Shown here: positions 27,722-39,198 of the stretch, one piece after another
How positions within the stretch are numbered: the first letter of the stretch is position 1
How the letters are laid out: each line of letters begins with the position of its first letter
NCBI RefSeq assembly: GCF_021155765.1
Contig: NC_060116.1
Coordinates: 4,154,001 to 4,218,000, forward strand
DNA: 64,000 nt
Origin: Diprion similis
Lineage: Eukaryota; Arthropoda; Insecta; Hymenoptera; Diprionidae
Reading direction: 5' to 3'
Notes under the pieces: model-generated
Database searches by the model: none
Told to the model about the DNA's origin: nothing
Seen by the model: only the letters and a program-made list of their open reading frames with translations
Translations under genes and position numbers: made by a program

Positions 27722-27777
27722 TGTGTTATAAATGAGGAATCGATGAATGAAGATTCTTCAATTTACAAGAAGAAGAA

Positions 27778-28337
27778 TCACAAAGACTGTATTTTCTTGA
27801 TAGCAGCCACTATATGTTTCACAGTTTCTACTCCATAATCTTTTAAGCAAATTGATATTAGCAATGGCTTTTCCGTATCTATCTGCTCAGCAATGTACCG
27901 GACTGCTACGTGTATTTGATCATCATCCTTACCCAGTATGGTTCTGCAATAAACTTTCTCTGTATATCAAGTAATCCTAATCACTAGCGGTGACTTAAAT
28001 ACATACTTTACTGTGTAAACGGCGCTCTTGGCAGCTTCTTCTTTGGTCACAGTAAGTATGGAACCAAATTTTTCAAACTGAGTAATAATCAAGAACATAC
28101 GATTCCTGAAAAAGATTTAAAAAAAAGTAATTGATATTGTTTTGTTGTTAAAGTACGCTCGACGTTACTGTCTCACTATCTTTGGCGAATTCTCTACCTG
28201 TAATTTTTTATTACGATATCGGTGTGTACGCCACTGATCACGACCCCCGCAGATTTGTCTTTACTCGCAAACGTTAAATTCGGACTCGTTGCAGCCACAT
28301 CGGCTTCTAGGTTAACTTCGCTGTCAACGAGAGACAT
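27778..28337 (-). CDS. PSMG3: Proteasome assembly chaperone 3
   Basis: Homologue of PAC3/PSMG3, a small cytosolic chaperone that with PSMG4 guides assembly of the 20S proteasome alpha ring. Three exons: 28337-28198, 28105-28007, 27943-27778, giving 134 residues (human about 122); all phases agree. The core is recognisable from order and spacing: a VVISGVHTDIVIKNY strand, then LIITQFEKFGSI, then KTILGKDDDQIHVAV, then a KPLLISICLKD strand. The ATG at 28337 was chosen for length and context; an in-frame ATG at 28394 would add 19 residues. It is divergent from PMVK and very close upstream of GPN2, with no AATAAA in the gap between them. Confidence 0.85.
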
Positions 28338-28857
28338 GTTATTGACGCATTCTGATAACAGGTAAATTGATTTATACTGTAGCCAAATTTGCAAAATTCT
28401 TCGTTGATTTCACAGCACTCATCCGATCAAGAATTCTCGGCGCTTTAGAATAAGCCCAACACGCTACCTATAAGTTGTCTGTGCACGCTACAATCTCAAA
28501 ACAGGTAGGGTAGCCATAGACAGAGACAATACAGAACGTGTAGCGCGTTGAAATTTTCAATGCACGAGAAAAAACTAGTGATACCGCGGGAGGGATACGT
28601 TACGTTATCGAAAATGTGAACAAATACAGTACGGGTGGGTATGTATGTATGTATGTATTATGTATGTATGATGTGTGTACGCCATACGCATGATGTAGGT
28701 TATGTTTATGTATCTCTCGATCGCAGCGCCACCTGGATTTTTCGTCAATAGTGGAGTCAGTGCCTGCTATTGAAATTCTGCCTGAGTTGCAAGGTAAGAG
28801 CGTGGTTGCAAACCTGTGAATGGTAACACACACGTACAGCTTTAATACTAATTGCAA
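28338..28857. promoter_or_regulatory. Compact divergent promoter of PSMG3 (-) and PMVK (+)
   Basis: Only 520 bp separate the two start codons, so both promoters and 5' UTRs lie here. A TATG microsatellite occupies about 28640-28671. CpG is more frequent than in neighbouring intergenic DNA. No TATA box placed well for either gene stands out. Confidence 0.55.
28640..28671. repeat. TATG tetranucleotide microsatellite
   Basis: About seven TATG/ATGT units, interrupted once, followed by a degenerate TGTG stretch. It lies inside the divergent PSMG3/PMVK promoter, about 190 bp before the PMVK start. Confidence 0.85.
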
Positions 28858-30735
28858 ATGGCGGCTGCAGGTGGTTTTGAATGCGCAGATGCTAGCAGAG
28901 ATTCAACATCTGTTTCAGCGGTACCTCGTCGTATATTACTGTTCAGTGGAAAAAGAAAGTCCGGCAAGGATTACATTACTGACAAATTACAGCAAAGGTA
29001 ATACAACTGTTTCAATGTAACGTGATGTAACAGCACTCATGTATGCACATGATAACTCAACGTGACTATATGAAATTTAAGTACGCTTATGAGGTTATGT
29101 CATGAAACTATAAACATGACCACAGATCGTACGTATTAATTTTCATTCGCTTATAACTTGTGCATCCATACCAGGATAATTTTCTTTTATCATTTTTACA
29201 TATTCTAATTTTATTTACTTTCTCGCATTTTTCTGAAAAAAAAAAAAAAAAAAAAATTTTGTAATTTTACTCTAACCCACAGATTAAACGATTCGCAATG
29301 CGTAACAATAAAGATTTCTGGACCTATAAAAACACATTGGGCCGAAAGTTTGAACCTAGATTTAAAAGAATTACTTGGAGATGGAGAATACAAAGAGAAA
29401 TACAGACAACAGATGATTGCATGGGGTGAAGATATGAGGAAAAAAGATACTGGCTACTTTTGTCGAGCTGCTATCGATATGTATAATGGTAATATCTCCT
29501 TACCATTCTCTTACAAATCACATTATCTACAATTTTGCTGCTTGTAAAAAAGAGGCAAACTCAGTCTCCCCGGGCTGAGCATAAGTTTGCATTATGAGTA
29601 GTAGGTGAGCATGCAAACAAGCTGAAGAAGAATATTACAAATATGAGATGTGAAAAGACCATTGCTTTCTTGTTCCATGCGATTCTTTATATAACAAGAA
29701 TATATTAAGCGTTTTTTCACAAAGCACGAAATTGAGGTTTGGGTCGCATATTGTCAGATTTGTTCACGACCGTGGATGGGCATTGTACAGAAAAAGCGCT
29801 TCAATTCCTAGGAGTGTTTCTAGTAGTTAAAAGTGGTCTTTTCTCTACTTTGCGCATGCGCATTCATGGACTTACTGTACCATCATAGAAACGGGTATTT
29901 CGTGTATGGAAAATACGTATGAAAAAACGCGTCGAACATGCTTGCGTTATATAAAAATCTTTTTGCATCACCTTCTCTGAAACATTGATTTTTGAAGCCT
30001 ATAGAGTGTACGTAAAATGCCCCTTTCCCAATCAATGTGAAAAAGAAATCCTTTCAGATGATTTTCAGCATTACAGTTTTTTCAGGTAACTCTTCACACT
30101 ACCAGTGATGTCACAAAGTGTGGCTCAACTTTCTACATCTTTCAAATTATCCTATTCCATTCATCTGCTTCTGAAATCAAACTTTCCTTCATAGGTGTTG
30201 CACAAAATAGTATATATTAGACCGTCGCCTTGGCTGATGCTGTGTTCACAACAGTGCTTTGTGGAAATCACCTAGTTTCCGCATTTGTAACACGATATAT
30301 TACTTCATAATTGAAGTTTTGTTATGTGATGATATATTCTTTTTTTTTCAGCTCATAATATACCCATATGGATAGTCAGTGATATAAGACGGAAAACTGA
30401 TATTCAATGGTTCGTTGAAAATTTTGGCAACGCTTGTAAAACTGTGAGAATTATTGCTAATGATGGAGTCAGGACAAAACGAGGATGGATCTTCACGCCA
30501 GGTCAGTGAATATGATAAGGAATTTCTGGTTATCAATTTAATTTACCTTTTGCGTGATGGATATACATTGTCTCAGTAAATTGTATATAATTTGGTAAAC
30601 TTTATTTTTGTAGGTATAGACGATGCAGAGTCTGAATGTGATTTAGACGACATAAATAATTGGGACTTGGAAGTTTTCAACAATGATTCCAAAATTGATG
30701 ATATTTTGAACAATATCATCAGCCTGATAAATTGA
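28858..30735 (+). CDS. PMVK: Phosphomevalonate kinase (animal type)
   Basis: Converts mevalonate 5-phosphate to the 5-diphosphate in the mevalonate pathway, which in insects feeds juvenile hormone and prenyl groups. Four exons: 28858-28997, 29283-29488, 30352-30501, 30614-30735, giving 205 residues (human 192) with matching phases. The P-loop-like FSGKRKSGKDY is at residues 29-39, followed by KISGPIKTHWAE and FCRAAIDMYN in exon 2 and PIWIVSDIRRKTD in exon 3, all hallmarks of the animal enzyme and unrelated to the yeast GHMP type. The C-terminus is acidic. An AATAAA at about 30927 is the likely poly(A) signal. Confidence 0.95.
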
Positions 30736-31075
30736 TCTAGTTTTTCAATGTAGGTAGTGCAGACTTATACATAATTCGCATGAATGCATTTTCGAGTTAG
30801 AATTCCTACAATCCGTTATTATCAAATTTCCCGACTTTTTCAAGTTAACCAGACCAAACATCGACATTTAAGAAGCAATTTTAGAAACTCTGGATACACA
30901 TTATTGACAGAAAAAATTGTATTTCAAATAAAACTCGTGAATGCTTGTGAAACAGTTTTTTGTATTTTCAGAATTGCAGCGAAGTAATAAATCTTCGGCA
31001 AATCATGAAGCAAATAGAATCTAATGCAAAGCAATGTCCATAAAGCAAGTCTTTCTATTACATACTAAAGATTCT

Positions 31076-32501
31076 TCACCAGATTCCCTTATCTTTTCTA
31101 GTTTTATTAGTTGCTAACAACTCTGCCAGTATATTCCCATGACAATATAAAATAAACAATTTACTACCAACAGTAATAAATATATTGAGTAACAAGAAAA
31201 TCTTCAATTTGTAGTGCCAAAATGTCGAAATACAATCAAGAAGCTGTCTTAAAATGACTAGGAAAACGAAAACTGCAGTCGTCAGCCTGTCCTGCCAGAA
31301 CGAACCTCTGATCATACTTCTGCAAATTCTAAAGTCAAATATGTCATAGAAGGTGTCTCTGGATAATTCTGTGAAAATATTTATTTTTACATTGGAATAT
31401 AAATTGTGGTTCAATTTCAAAATAGACAATTCGAAGGCAGATAATTTGTTGCGTAATCAGTAGGATGAAATTCTACAACTAAAGTAGGGTTGAAAAAATT
31501 TCATTGGAAAAGTAAATCCACTACTCACTGGCAACTGATGATTAAGTGGAATTCTTTAATTCCTAAATAGCGTTGCCTAGAAGCACTGCTCATTACTTAG
31601 GTTGTCCATTGGGAGATACCCCTTTACACTTGACACTGCTTCGTCTTTGTCCTTGTGACTTCTGTATGAGTTTTTGGGTCCAATATTTAGAAGTGCTGCA
31701 TCTGTAAGCACAAAAATCGATTCTATTAATCGTATTCACCACAAATTTCCCAGTTTATATTTGATTCAGAAATTATGTTCAAAGTATCAAAGAACTGTAC
31801 GAAAAAATGAAAAAGCGGCACGTTTGACTCAATCATTGGAATTGGCGATGCACCTTCTGTTACCATGTACAGTGTATAATCGCAAATATATTTTTATATT
31901 TAGTTATTTGATTCTCAGATTTGATCAACCCTGCTTTATACTTCTTGGTGACTATTATTTTGGAACATTGGAAAAAAAGTACATAGCACTGTGTAAGATA
32001 AGCACAGTGGTATTTTCAATTGTTCAACCACCAAACTTTTATTGTAAAATCATTGAAATCAACTGAATATTTATGCTAATCGTGCTAAGCAACCTCCTTA
32101 TTGACATATGATATGAGAATAGAACACGCGCGATTTAACTGATCAACACCCAAATTATGGAACTACGCATGATATGTATTAATACGTTATCAATAAATTA
32201 TCTGTTATAGATTTGTATGTAATTCACGATTTATGATTAGGGAAATTATGACAGGAGCAACTTACCTACTTGTGACTCATGAAAAGTTATACACTCAACT
32301 GTACGGAAGGTTAAAAATGAAATTTCTATTTTACAAATAACAGTTGGTCTTACATTTCATATCTGAGGACAAACAGAACGAAACCACTGAGCATTTATAT
32401 TTGAAATTGGTTTTTGATGCCAGAGAACCAACAGACAATTGTATGTAATACCTTGTCAGATTATAAAGCAAGTGTATACGTATGTAAAAACATTTACGCA
32501 T
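31076..32501 (-). CDS. Unrecognised spliced gene, two-helix membrane protein
   Basis: Not a known family to me. Four exons join in frame with GT/AG borders: 32501 (or 32360) to 32354, 32298-32266, 31701-31597, 31368-31076. The second exon is only 33 bp but has a perfect GTAAGT donor. The last has a TTTTCACAG acceptor. Phases are 1, 1 and 1 and no stop interrupts. With the ATG at 32360 the product is 145 residues; with the ATG at 32501 it is 192. Landmarks: FECITFHESQV, a charged stretch with RSHKDKDEA, then KGYLPMDNL and FYDIFDFRICRSM. Two hydrophobic segments follow (around TAVFVFLVILRQLL and FLLLNIFITVGSKLF), and a short basic tail. It sits between the convergent PMVK and NAA30. The start and any further upstream exon remain open; the third exon also has another open frame. 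Confidence 0.5.
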
Positions 32502-33290
32502 TTTTATTAACATTTTTTACATTTTTTCTTGTTTTCCCTTTCATTTCTTCTCCTGTCTCTGTTTAAATAGTTACATTACAATCTTTTTGTGAAACTTTTC
32601 ATACAAATGTGTGTATCATTGATAAACAGCAATCTGTACATTCCATTCACAGAATTAATGCGCACTTAACTTTGGAATTTTCATTCCATAAACGATAATT
32701 TTTATATTTTATCATATAATATATAAATATCGGACCTTCTCTTTCAACCATGTGATTATTAACTTGAAAAATTTCTCCTGTTCCGTTATTTCTTCACTTC
32801 TGAGTTCCAACTGACAACAGATATTTGGTTGCATACTTAATTCAAACTATTATACCTTGACGCAAGAAAATATAAATACAATAGATTAGTTTCAGTACGA
32901 CTGTCACAGTCTTATTTTATAGACTTAATTTTTATCTTTTGTCAAGTCAGACTGTAACTTTGAATCTGTAATATTATGATACAACGTTAACATCAGAGAG
33001 GTTTTTGCCTATTGGTTATTTAATTCAATTTTTCTAATTCAATGTCAATCTTTGAGATTGTGCAATGATTATGGTAAATTTTTAATATCTGTTATAATGT
33101 AGAGATGCATTACGAAATTCAAGCAATTAAATTGTACATTATGATGTTTGTTCAACAAGAAATAATATGATACAAAATTTTCAACCTGTCTGGTGTTGAC
33201 GTTTAGCGTCAATTCGAATCGTGCAAAGTTTGCTCGATTCAATTATGCAGTTATTTTGAGTTCCTATAGGCATAAAGTTGTGGTTGAATT
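32502..33290. other. NAA30 3' UTR region
   Basis: AT-rich with no supported exon. It probably contains the NAA30 3' UTR and perhaps the promoter or 5' end of the small unrecognised gene to its left. Confidence 0.4.
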
Positions 33291-35337
33291 TCATCTCAGC
33301 CAAAGTTTCAATCGCAAGGCATCTACACCGTTTAAATAATATCGAAATAATCGTTTGTCTCGAACAAAACCTAAATTTTCATACAATCGAAGCGCTGGTC
33401 GATTAGTTATTTCCGTTTCTAAAACTACTTCGTCAGCGTCATCAGCTACCATTGCTTGAATCGCCCGTCTCACAAGGTTGGAACCAATTTTGCGCTTACG
33501 GTATTTCACGTCTACCGCAAGCATTGCAATGTATCCGCGCTTTATCACTTTTCTGTGGATATCTAGCTTGCAAACAATTGCCCCAACACACTCCTCTTCG
33601 TGCATAGCCTTTGAAAAGAAAGAAAACACGGAACCATTATGTCACGGACGTAAATTATTCAACTTTTGTAGGTAGTGAAATGTAATGTTATAATAAGTTA
33701 CAAATTAAATCCCCTGCATTGATTCTCCTACTTTGCTTTTAGAGTTAACAAGCATCTTCATCTCATTTTCAGAGTAGGAAAGCCAAATATTTTAAGCTAG
33801 ATTGAGCACATATTCCTCAGAATTATATCTTTTTGTCTTGCTAATAATCGATTCTACGCAAACACAAATAAGTCATGATTTTTATACGTTTAATAGTTTT
33901 TCAATTTTGATGTGTCGGCCTGAATAGTTTGAACCGTATCTGTTGCGAGAATTTAAATAGTCGTGAAAAGTGTGTACAAAAATCTGTTTCAAAGAAGGTC
34001 TTTGCCCTCATGCTAAAGCTCATTTTCTGAAAATACTATTCAGATTACACATAACTTTAGTTAAAGTATTTGCAGGTGTACAATTTGTATCATTTTTCAT
34101 GTATCCACCTTTCAAATAATAACATTTCAAATTCTAAATACTTTAGAAAGGTATATTTCTCTCAATTACGAACTGGAAGTGTTACTGAGAATGAGATAAA
34201 TTAGGATTTTATATGTATATATATATTATCTATTTTTCTCAAATAATACTATTGGTAGGGATTCGTTGTAGTGATCTTGATTCATCGTCACTATGAATAC
34301 GTACCAGAAAGCACAGTTTGGGCCAATTATGTATAAAATACCTATAGGTATATATTGAGTAAGGTTCGCTCAGGTCTTTCTGAATTAATTTCATAATATC
34401 TGGCATTTGGAGTTCACTCGTGTAACTAACATACATAATATCGCTGTTTTTACTTTCCATGGACGCTGTTTCCTCGACATTGTCTGTAACAATACAGAAA
34501 CAAGTTTTTAGCCAATTCAATTACAGTGCGATGACAAAATATTCGTTCTAGTTAAAGATTGGAAAATACTAGTTGAAAAAGTAATCCAACATGATATATA
34601 ACAGAATTAATGTGTTTTGAGCATGGATTTTTGCAAGAATTTATTTCATTCTTTCGTAAAACTTTGATTACATTTGAAATTTCTCTTAAAATGATTATAC
34701 TATTGTCGGAAAGTGCTTTCTGATTAGCACGTCAAAACAATCCCAATCACCAAAAATTTCAAATCGAACATGAATTAAAAAAACTAACGAAAGATTGAAA
34801 TGGATTCTTGTAAAAACTCTATAATCAGTTCTGTGATACCACACTTCAAACACCTCAAATAGCTGGACTCTGATTCTACGTTAAAAATCTGAAAGAATTT
34901 GAATATCCGACAGAGAACTTTTTTGGTGAGTCATGTAGAATTGTTATAACTAATAAAAAGTAAGGAATTTTCCAACCTGGCAAAGGTTTCTTATACGTTA
35001 TTGCTGGTATATGAAAAAGGTATTAAAAATGCTCAACTATGAAGCGTAGAAACTTACCAAGTTGACTTTTATGACTAGACGCAACACCTTGGGGTACTGA
35101 CACGATGCTTGATAGTTCCGAGGATTTTTTTGGCGAGTCTAAAACTCCATTTACTTGATGCAAGCCATTTGCTTGTCGTTCCTCGTTAAGATTGTCCGTT
35201 TTCAATGTAAGACGAGACTCAACGTCTTGCGATACAGTATCTATTGTCAGATTATCTTTTTTTATTTTGACATGGCCCATCTGTGCTTCATGATTAGCTA
35301 TTTCCATGTTATTTTCTATGCTCGTAGACTTATTCAT
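33291..35337 (-). CDS. NAA30: N-alpha-acetyltransferase 30, NatC catalytic subunit
   Basis: Catalytic subunit of NatC (yeast Mak3), which acetylates N-terminal Met before hydrophobic residues. Three exons: 35337-35058, 34483-34305, 33608-33291, giving 258 residues from the chosen ATG. The GNAT domain starts at about SELQMPDIM and includes [34 protein letters not shown] and VVLETEITN, ending with the conserved [15 protein letters not shown]. About 95 residues before it are low-complexity and poorly conserved, as in other animals. The frame stays open upstream of the ATG to about 35480 with a Lys/Arg-rich stretch but without an ATG, so an upstream coding exon cannot be excluded. The acetyl-CoA loop reads RKRKIGS, with Lys where the usual R-x-x-G-x-G/A motif has its first Gly. 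Confidence 0.94.
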
Positions 35338-36066
35338 GTTACTTTGAAAGGTTTGTGGTTTCTGTGATTTTCTCCTTTTTTTTGGTTTACCTTGTAATTT
35401 ATAAATTTTTCTTCTTAATTTTAGATAAAATATTTTTCTATTTCTCTTTTCTTCTCTTTCCAATCTGATATACACGATGACCTAGCTACCGCCTCTTTGA
35501 CACACGTTTTTAACACTCTTCAGTCAAGCATACTAATGGCCATAGTTAATTTTATTTACAACACGGTGGTTTCAGTCGAATTTTCATAGTTACTGGTAGT
35601 AATAAACCTCGTTTATATGAATTTTTTAACAAAATACGGACATCCGACATACATCACTAAACGACGGACACCATATTGGATTTTCTGCAACACCAATCAT
35701 GCTCAGGGTCGAAGAGCAAGGAGGGGGAGAAATGTGATCTTTTCTGCTATTGCTACTCCTGAAAGGTGAAAAAAAATCTTTAAACATTATATTCTGATTT
35801 CAAATTTCTCACCAAATTTCTCAATTTTTTCACTTTATTCTTTCTCTCAATTTATATTCAAGAATAATCATCTTACTGTTTCGGACGAATACTCTTGTCG
35901 TCTGTACTCAAGGCCTGCGCGATATAATACGCATAGGTAAATGAAATTTTGAAATATCTTCATTTTCACGGTAAACAATAAGACAGTAAAAATAATAAAC
36001 TATTCTTGCGAATTATTACGTTTTAACAATAGTTTGAATTCAGATGTCAGTACTTCTCTGACTGAA
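35338..36066. other. NAA30 upstream region
   Basis: Holds the NAA30 5' UTR and promoter and the 3' UTR of the small gene to its right. Nothing else is supported. Confidence 0.4.
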
Positions 36067-37005
36067 TTATTCTTGGCATCGGACTGTGATGGCCTCGCAT
36101 ACATAACCTAAATAAATGTCAACAATTTTTTCTCGTCCGTTTATTCGATATCTCTTTATTTTGAGCTATCGCGGTAAAATCTTGCCACATTCAAATACTA
36201 TCGGTCTACAGTATTTCACATATTTGATATTCACACGTTTTAAATGCTGACACCAGTAACGTAAAAAGTTGAAAATTTCCTAACCTGTCACGAATATCAA
36301 CAATGCCACCCAATTCACGGCGAATTTCGCTTGTCTTGCGTAATCGAAACTATTTTGAAACTCTTCAAATACTGTTCTATTTTCGAAATCAGTAAATATA
36401 GTCTCTGGGTAACCGGCTTAATGTTCAGATGAGTTCCATGCTTTGCATCCGAACCTCTGTCACAAAATGATGCATTTAAACAATATTTGCATAGCTCATT
36501 ACTGTTGCCGCATAATTTTTAACCAAATCTTATTATAACTTACCACGTGCCCTCAAGATGTACATACATACCTATATAATAATATTTTGGTTATTGTTTC
36601 GTATAATTTTTTTACCTTCCGACAATAGATTGTGATTGTTGGAAAATCTGAAATAATAGCATTGGAAAAATTTTCTTGCTATGCAATACTATTTCTTCTC
36701 CTTCAAGCTGTCTAATATTACTTTCTCTTAAGATTCTATAAGATATTCTTATGAATAACCAAAATAATTGAATATTTGGATATAATATCAAGGCCTGGCT
36801 TAAGTACGTGTTTTGTTTAACAGCCTCAAATTTCAGTTTGTCATTTCGGATTGTGACGAACAAAGTCAGAGAATACACTCTGTATACGGGAGTAAATTTT
36901 TTTTACTCATTCATACATCGCAGGCAGGCTGTTTCGTTGATAGATTGAAAATTTTCTGGACTAATAATAGCTCGAGGTTGTGTAGGCGTCGGAAGAGCTT
37001 TTCAT
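36067..37005 (-). CDS. Unrecognised small single-helix protein gene, in-frame TAG
   Basis: The C-terminal exons look genuinely coding: 36647-36616, 36416-36285 (or from 36404) and 36107-36067, with GT/AG borders, phases 1 and 1, ending in TAA. They read FSNNHNLLSE, then FTDFENRTVFEEFQNSFD, then a hydrophobic helix around FAVNWVALLIFVTGYVC and a short tail ending TVRCQE. An upstream exon 37005-36917 joins in phase 2 and starts with an ATG, but its 15th codon is TAG (36963-36961) before the frame continues with SRKFSIYQRN. So the model is broken there, needs readthrough, or uses the TTATTAG just at that point as an acceptor with a different first exon. A strong GTAAGT donor at 37113 marks a likely non-coding first exon. 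Family unknown. Confidence 0.42.
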
Positions 37006-37699
37006 TCGTTCAAATTCGTACAACATGAGTTGATTTTGTATTAAACATGTTGTATGCTTTTCATACAACCTTCCAAATATATAAATAAAGTTTTAAAGTT
37101 AGTCCAGACTTACTGTCCGTCGGAACTAGTCTAATAAACGCAGAAGAAACAAAGTTATTCAATATTGTCTAAATTTTGACCAATACCATTTGTCATTTGG
37201 AATTTTTTTTTTCACAATTACATATCACATTTGTTTCAATTATGTGCTCTTTATTCAGATTTACTTAGTATTCAAGTGGTTGTGAAATATTCTTTTTTTT
37301 TCCCATAGCATAGGTAAGTAATTATATTTGCAAACGTGAAATAGACATATTTAATTTATGAAATTTTCATTACTTATCATCGTTTAATATCCTAAAATCT
37401 ATCTTATACATGTCACAGCAGATTTAGTTTTTAAATTTTCAAATACATGCAAAAATTGGTTTATATATTAAAATATGTAATATTATACAGCGCTTTTCAA
37501 AACTGCATCTATCAATTAGAAAGTAGTTATTCGCCACTTGAAATAATTAAAAATTTTCTTAGACTAGCCCAGAGAGAGTGAACAGTTATTTCCGTTTGTA
37601 CGAAATCATATAAGACTAATCATCTTTGTACATGTTGGTTGCACACTGTAAGCTGGTTTCTTGAGTTTACATGATATTAATACCGTGTTATATTTCAGA
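37006..37699. promoter_or_regulatory. Upstream region between the small minus-strand gene and COA6
   Basis: A minus-strand donor CGGACA|GTAAGT at 37114/37113 suggests a 5' UTR exon of the gene on the left. A TATTTCAG acceptor one base before the COA6 ATG shows that COA6 has a spliced 5' leader whose first exon must lie here or further left. No other feature is supported. Confidence 0.4.
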
Positions 37700-38183
37700 A
37701 TGTCTTTTCCAAACAAAGAGGACCGTCTGACTTGTTGGGGATATCGGGACGAGTACTGGCAATGTCTAGATAACTCAAAATCTGACTCGGAATGTAAAAA
37801 GTTCCGTGAACAATACGAGAAATTTTGCCCTGCTCAATGGGTGTGTTATTAAAACTTGCATATTCGTTTAAAATCATTTCTATGAACTTGAATTAAAGGT
37901 CAAGTGTATCTGTTTTGGTCACCTAGTGTCGTTTGACCCTATTTCCTTTGTAATATCAGTAACCATCTGATCTGATCTGATCTGATCTGATTCTAATCGG
38001 AATGCAAAGTTATATCTAATCAATATGAACTATTAGGGGTAATTTCCTTACTTATACTACTAATTTGCTTATTGATTTCAGGTGAAACATTTTGACCGTA
38101 AACGAAATTACCTTAAATTCAAGGAGCAGATTGAAAAAGAGGGGTACGTCCCTACAACGCCGGATTCAGAGAAAACTAAATAA
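37700..38183 (+). CDS. COA6: Cytochrome c oxidase assembly factor 6 homologue
   Basis: Mitochondrial intermembrane-space protein needed for copper delivery to COX2 in complex IV assembly. Two exons, 37700-37840 and 38082-38183, phase 0, giving 80 residues. The twin cysteine motif is complete: C12-x9-C22 and C32-x10-C43, which is the CX9C-CX10C pattern of COA6, with CWGYRDEYWQC and a following FDRKRNYLKFKE segment that matches the family. The ATG directly follows a splice acceptor. There is no cleavable presequence, as expected for a substrate of the Mia40 import route. An AATAAA lies at 38258, about 75 bp past the stop. Confidence 0.95.
37965..37989. repeat. ATCTG pentanucleotide microsatellite
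   Basis: Five exact tandem ATCTG units inside the COA6 intron. Confidence 0.95.
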
Positions 38184-38397
38184 TTTTAGTTAGTTGTTTA
38201 ACGTACACTAATATTGATTCAAAGTATTGTACATAGTCGAAGCTATTTAACAGTGTTAATAAAAACTTGGTTTAAAAATCAACTCTAACTATTGTGGAGA
38301 ATTTAATCCGTATTGAAATATTGAATTTATTTTTTTAAACAGAATTTTGTGATAGTTATAATTATACTTACTCAAATATTTTATTCTCATACATTAA

Positions 38398-39015
38398 GGG
38401 GGCACATCCAAATCGAATATTTTAAAAATCGAGTTTCTTTTTATTCGGGTTTTTAAGAGTTTGAAGTATGAAGAATATTTTGTGCAAATTGCATATTCAA
38501 ATTTCAAGAATTGTAGAAGTTGCGGCCGATTCGCCGAACTTTAAACTCGATTATTTTCAAACTACGTTTCCAGGTCCGTGCTAAGGATATCTCGAAAACG
38601 ATAGAAGCAACTTTTACCACATTTGGATACAATGTTTTCGTACATTTTGCCTCGTTCGCTGCACATGAGTTTTTAAAAAATTTTATTATTATTTTTTTTA
38701 TGGTCCAAAAAAAGCGTCAAGTTGAGGTCCAAAAAAAAAATCCATACGTACCAAACGGCTGAATATATTATATTTCAAGATCTCGCTGGAATTGTTTATA
38801 TTAGATCAACCAACTGTCCAAAATCCTAGGCACCGCAAACCGTATCAGTACGGAACATGTTTTACGCCGACCACTGTAACAACGCTACAAGTGGATAAAT
38901 TTTGATGATAAAATTAACGAATATACCTTAATATCTAAACTTAGAAATGAAAAGAAATGGATCGAATCGAATAAACAGTTTTTCAGATAAAAATTCTCTA
39001 ATTGGATGTACCCCC
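38398..39015. mobile_element. TTAA-flanked MITE-like element, 618 bp
   Basis: The ends are inverted repeats: GGGGGCACATCCAAAT at 38398 and ATTGGATGTACCCCC ending at 39015. Both are bordered directly by TTAA (38394-38397 and 39016-39019), the target site of piggyBac-type transposases. The interior has A/T-rich blocks in opposite orientations but no transposase frame. This fits a non-autonomous piggyBac-like MITE. It lies between the COA6 poly(A) signal and THADA, so it may contribute to the THADA promoter. Confidence 0.75.
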
Positions 39016-39198
39016 TTAAGGCAAATTATCGAGTAACATCTTATTTTTTTTGTTTTGCCTTTCATACAATGATGTTGATAAAACTAATTAAAGTATAGTT
39101 CTAACAGGTACAGTTAATTACAGATAGCACAGAGTAGCCATACTGCAAGCCAGTTTATCGAGGTATGATATACTTACAAGCTACTTCCCTTTTTCCAG

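Noticed and set aside
31076-31368. Odorant or gustatory receptor fragment
   Set aside because: The two hydrophobic segments first suggested a chemoreceptor, but spacing between helices, the charged N-terminus and the absence of the C-terminal receptor motif do not fit.
31417-31866. Alternative three-exon 97-residue model on the minus strand (starting at an ATG at 31866)
   Set aside because: The phases also work, but it uses weaker sites and ignores the 33-bp exon with the perfect donor; the four-exon model gives a longer, more protein-like product.
31674-32066. 130-codon plus-strand open frame
   Set aside because: It begins without an ATG and is antisense to the spliced minus-strand gene; composition shows no domain.
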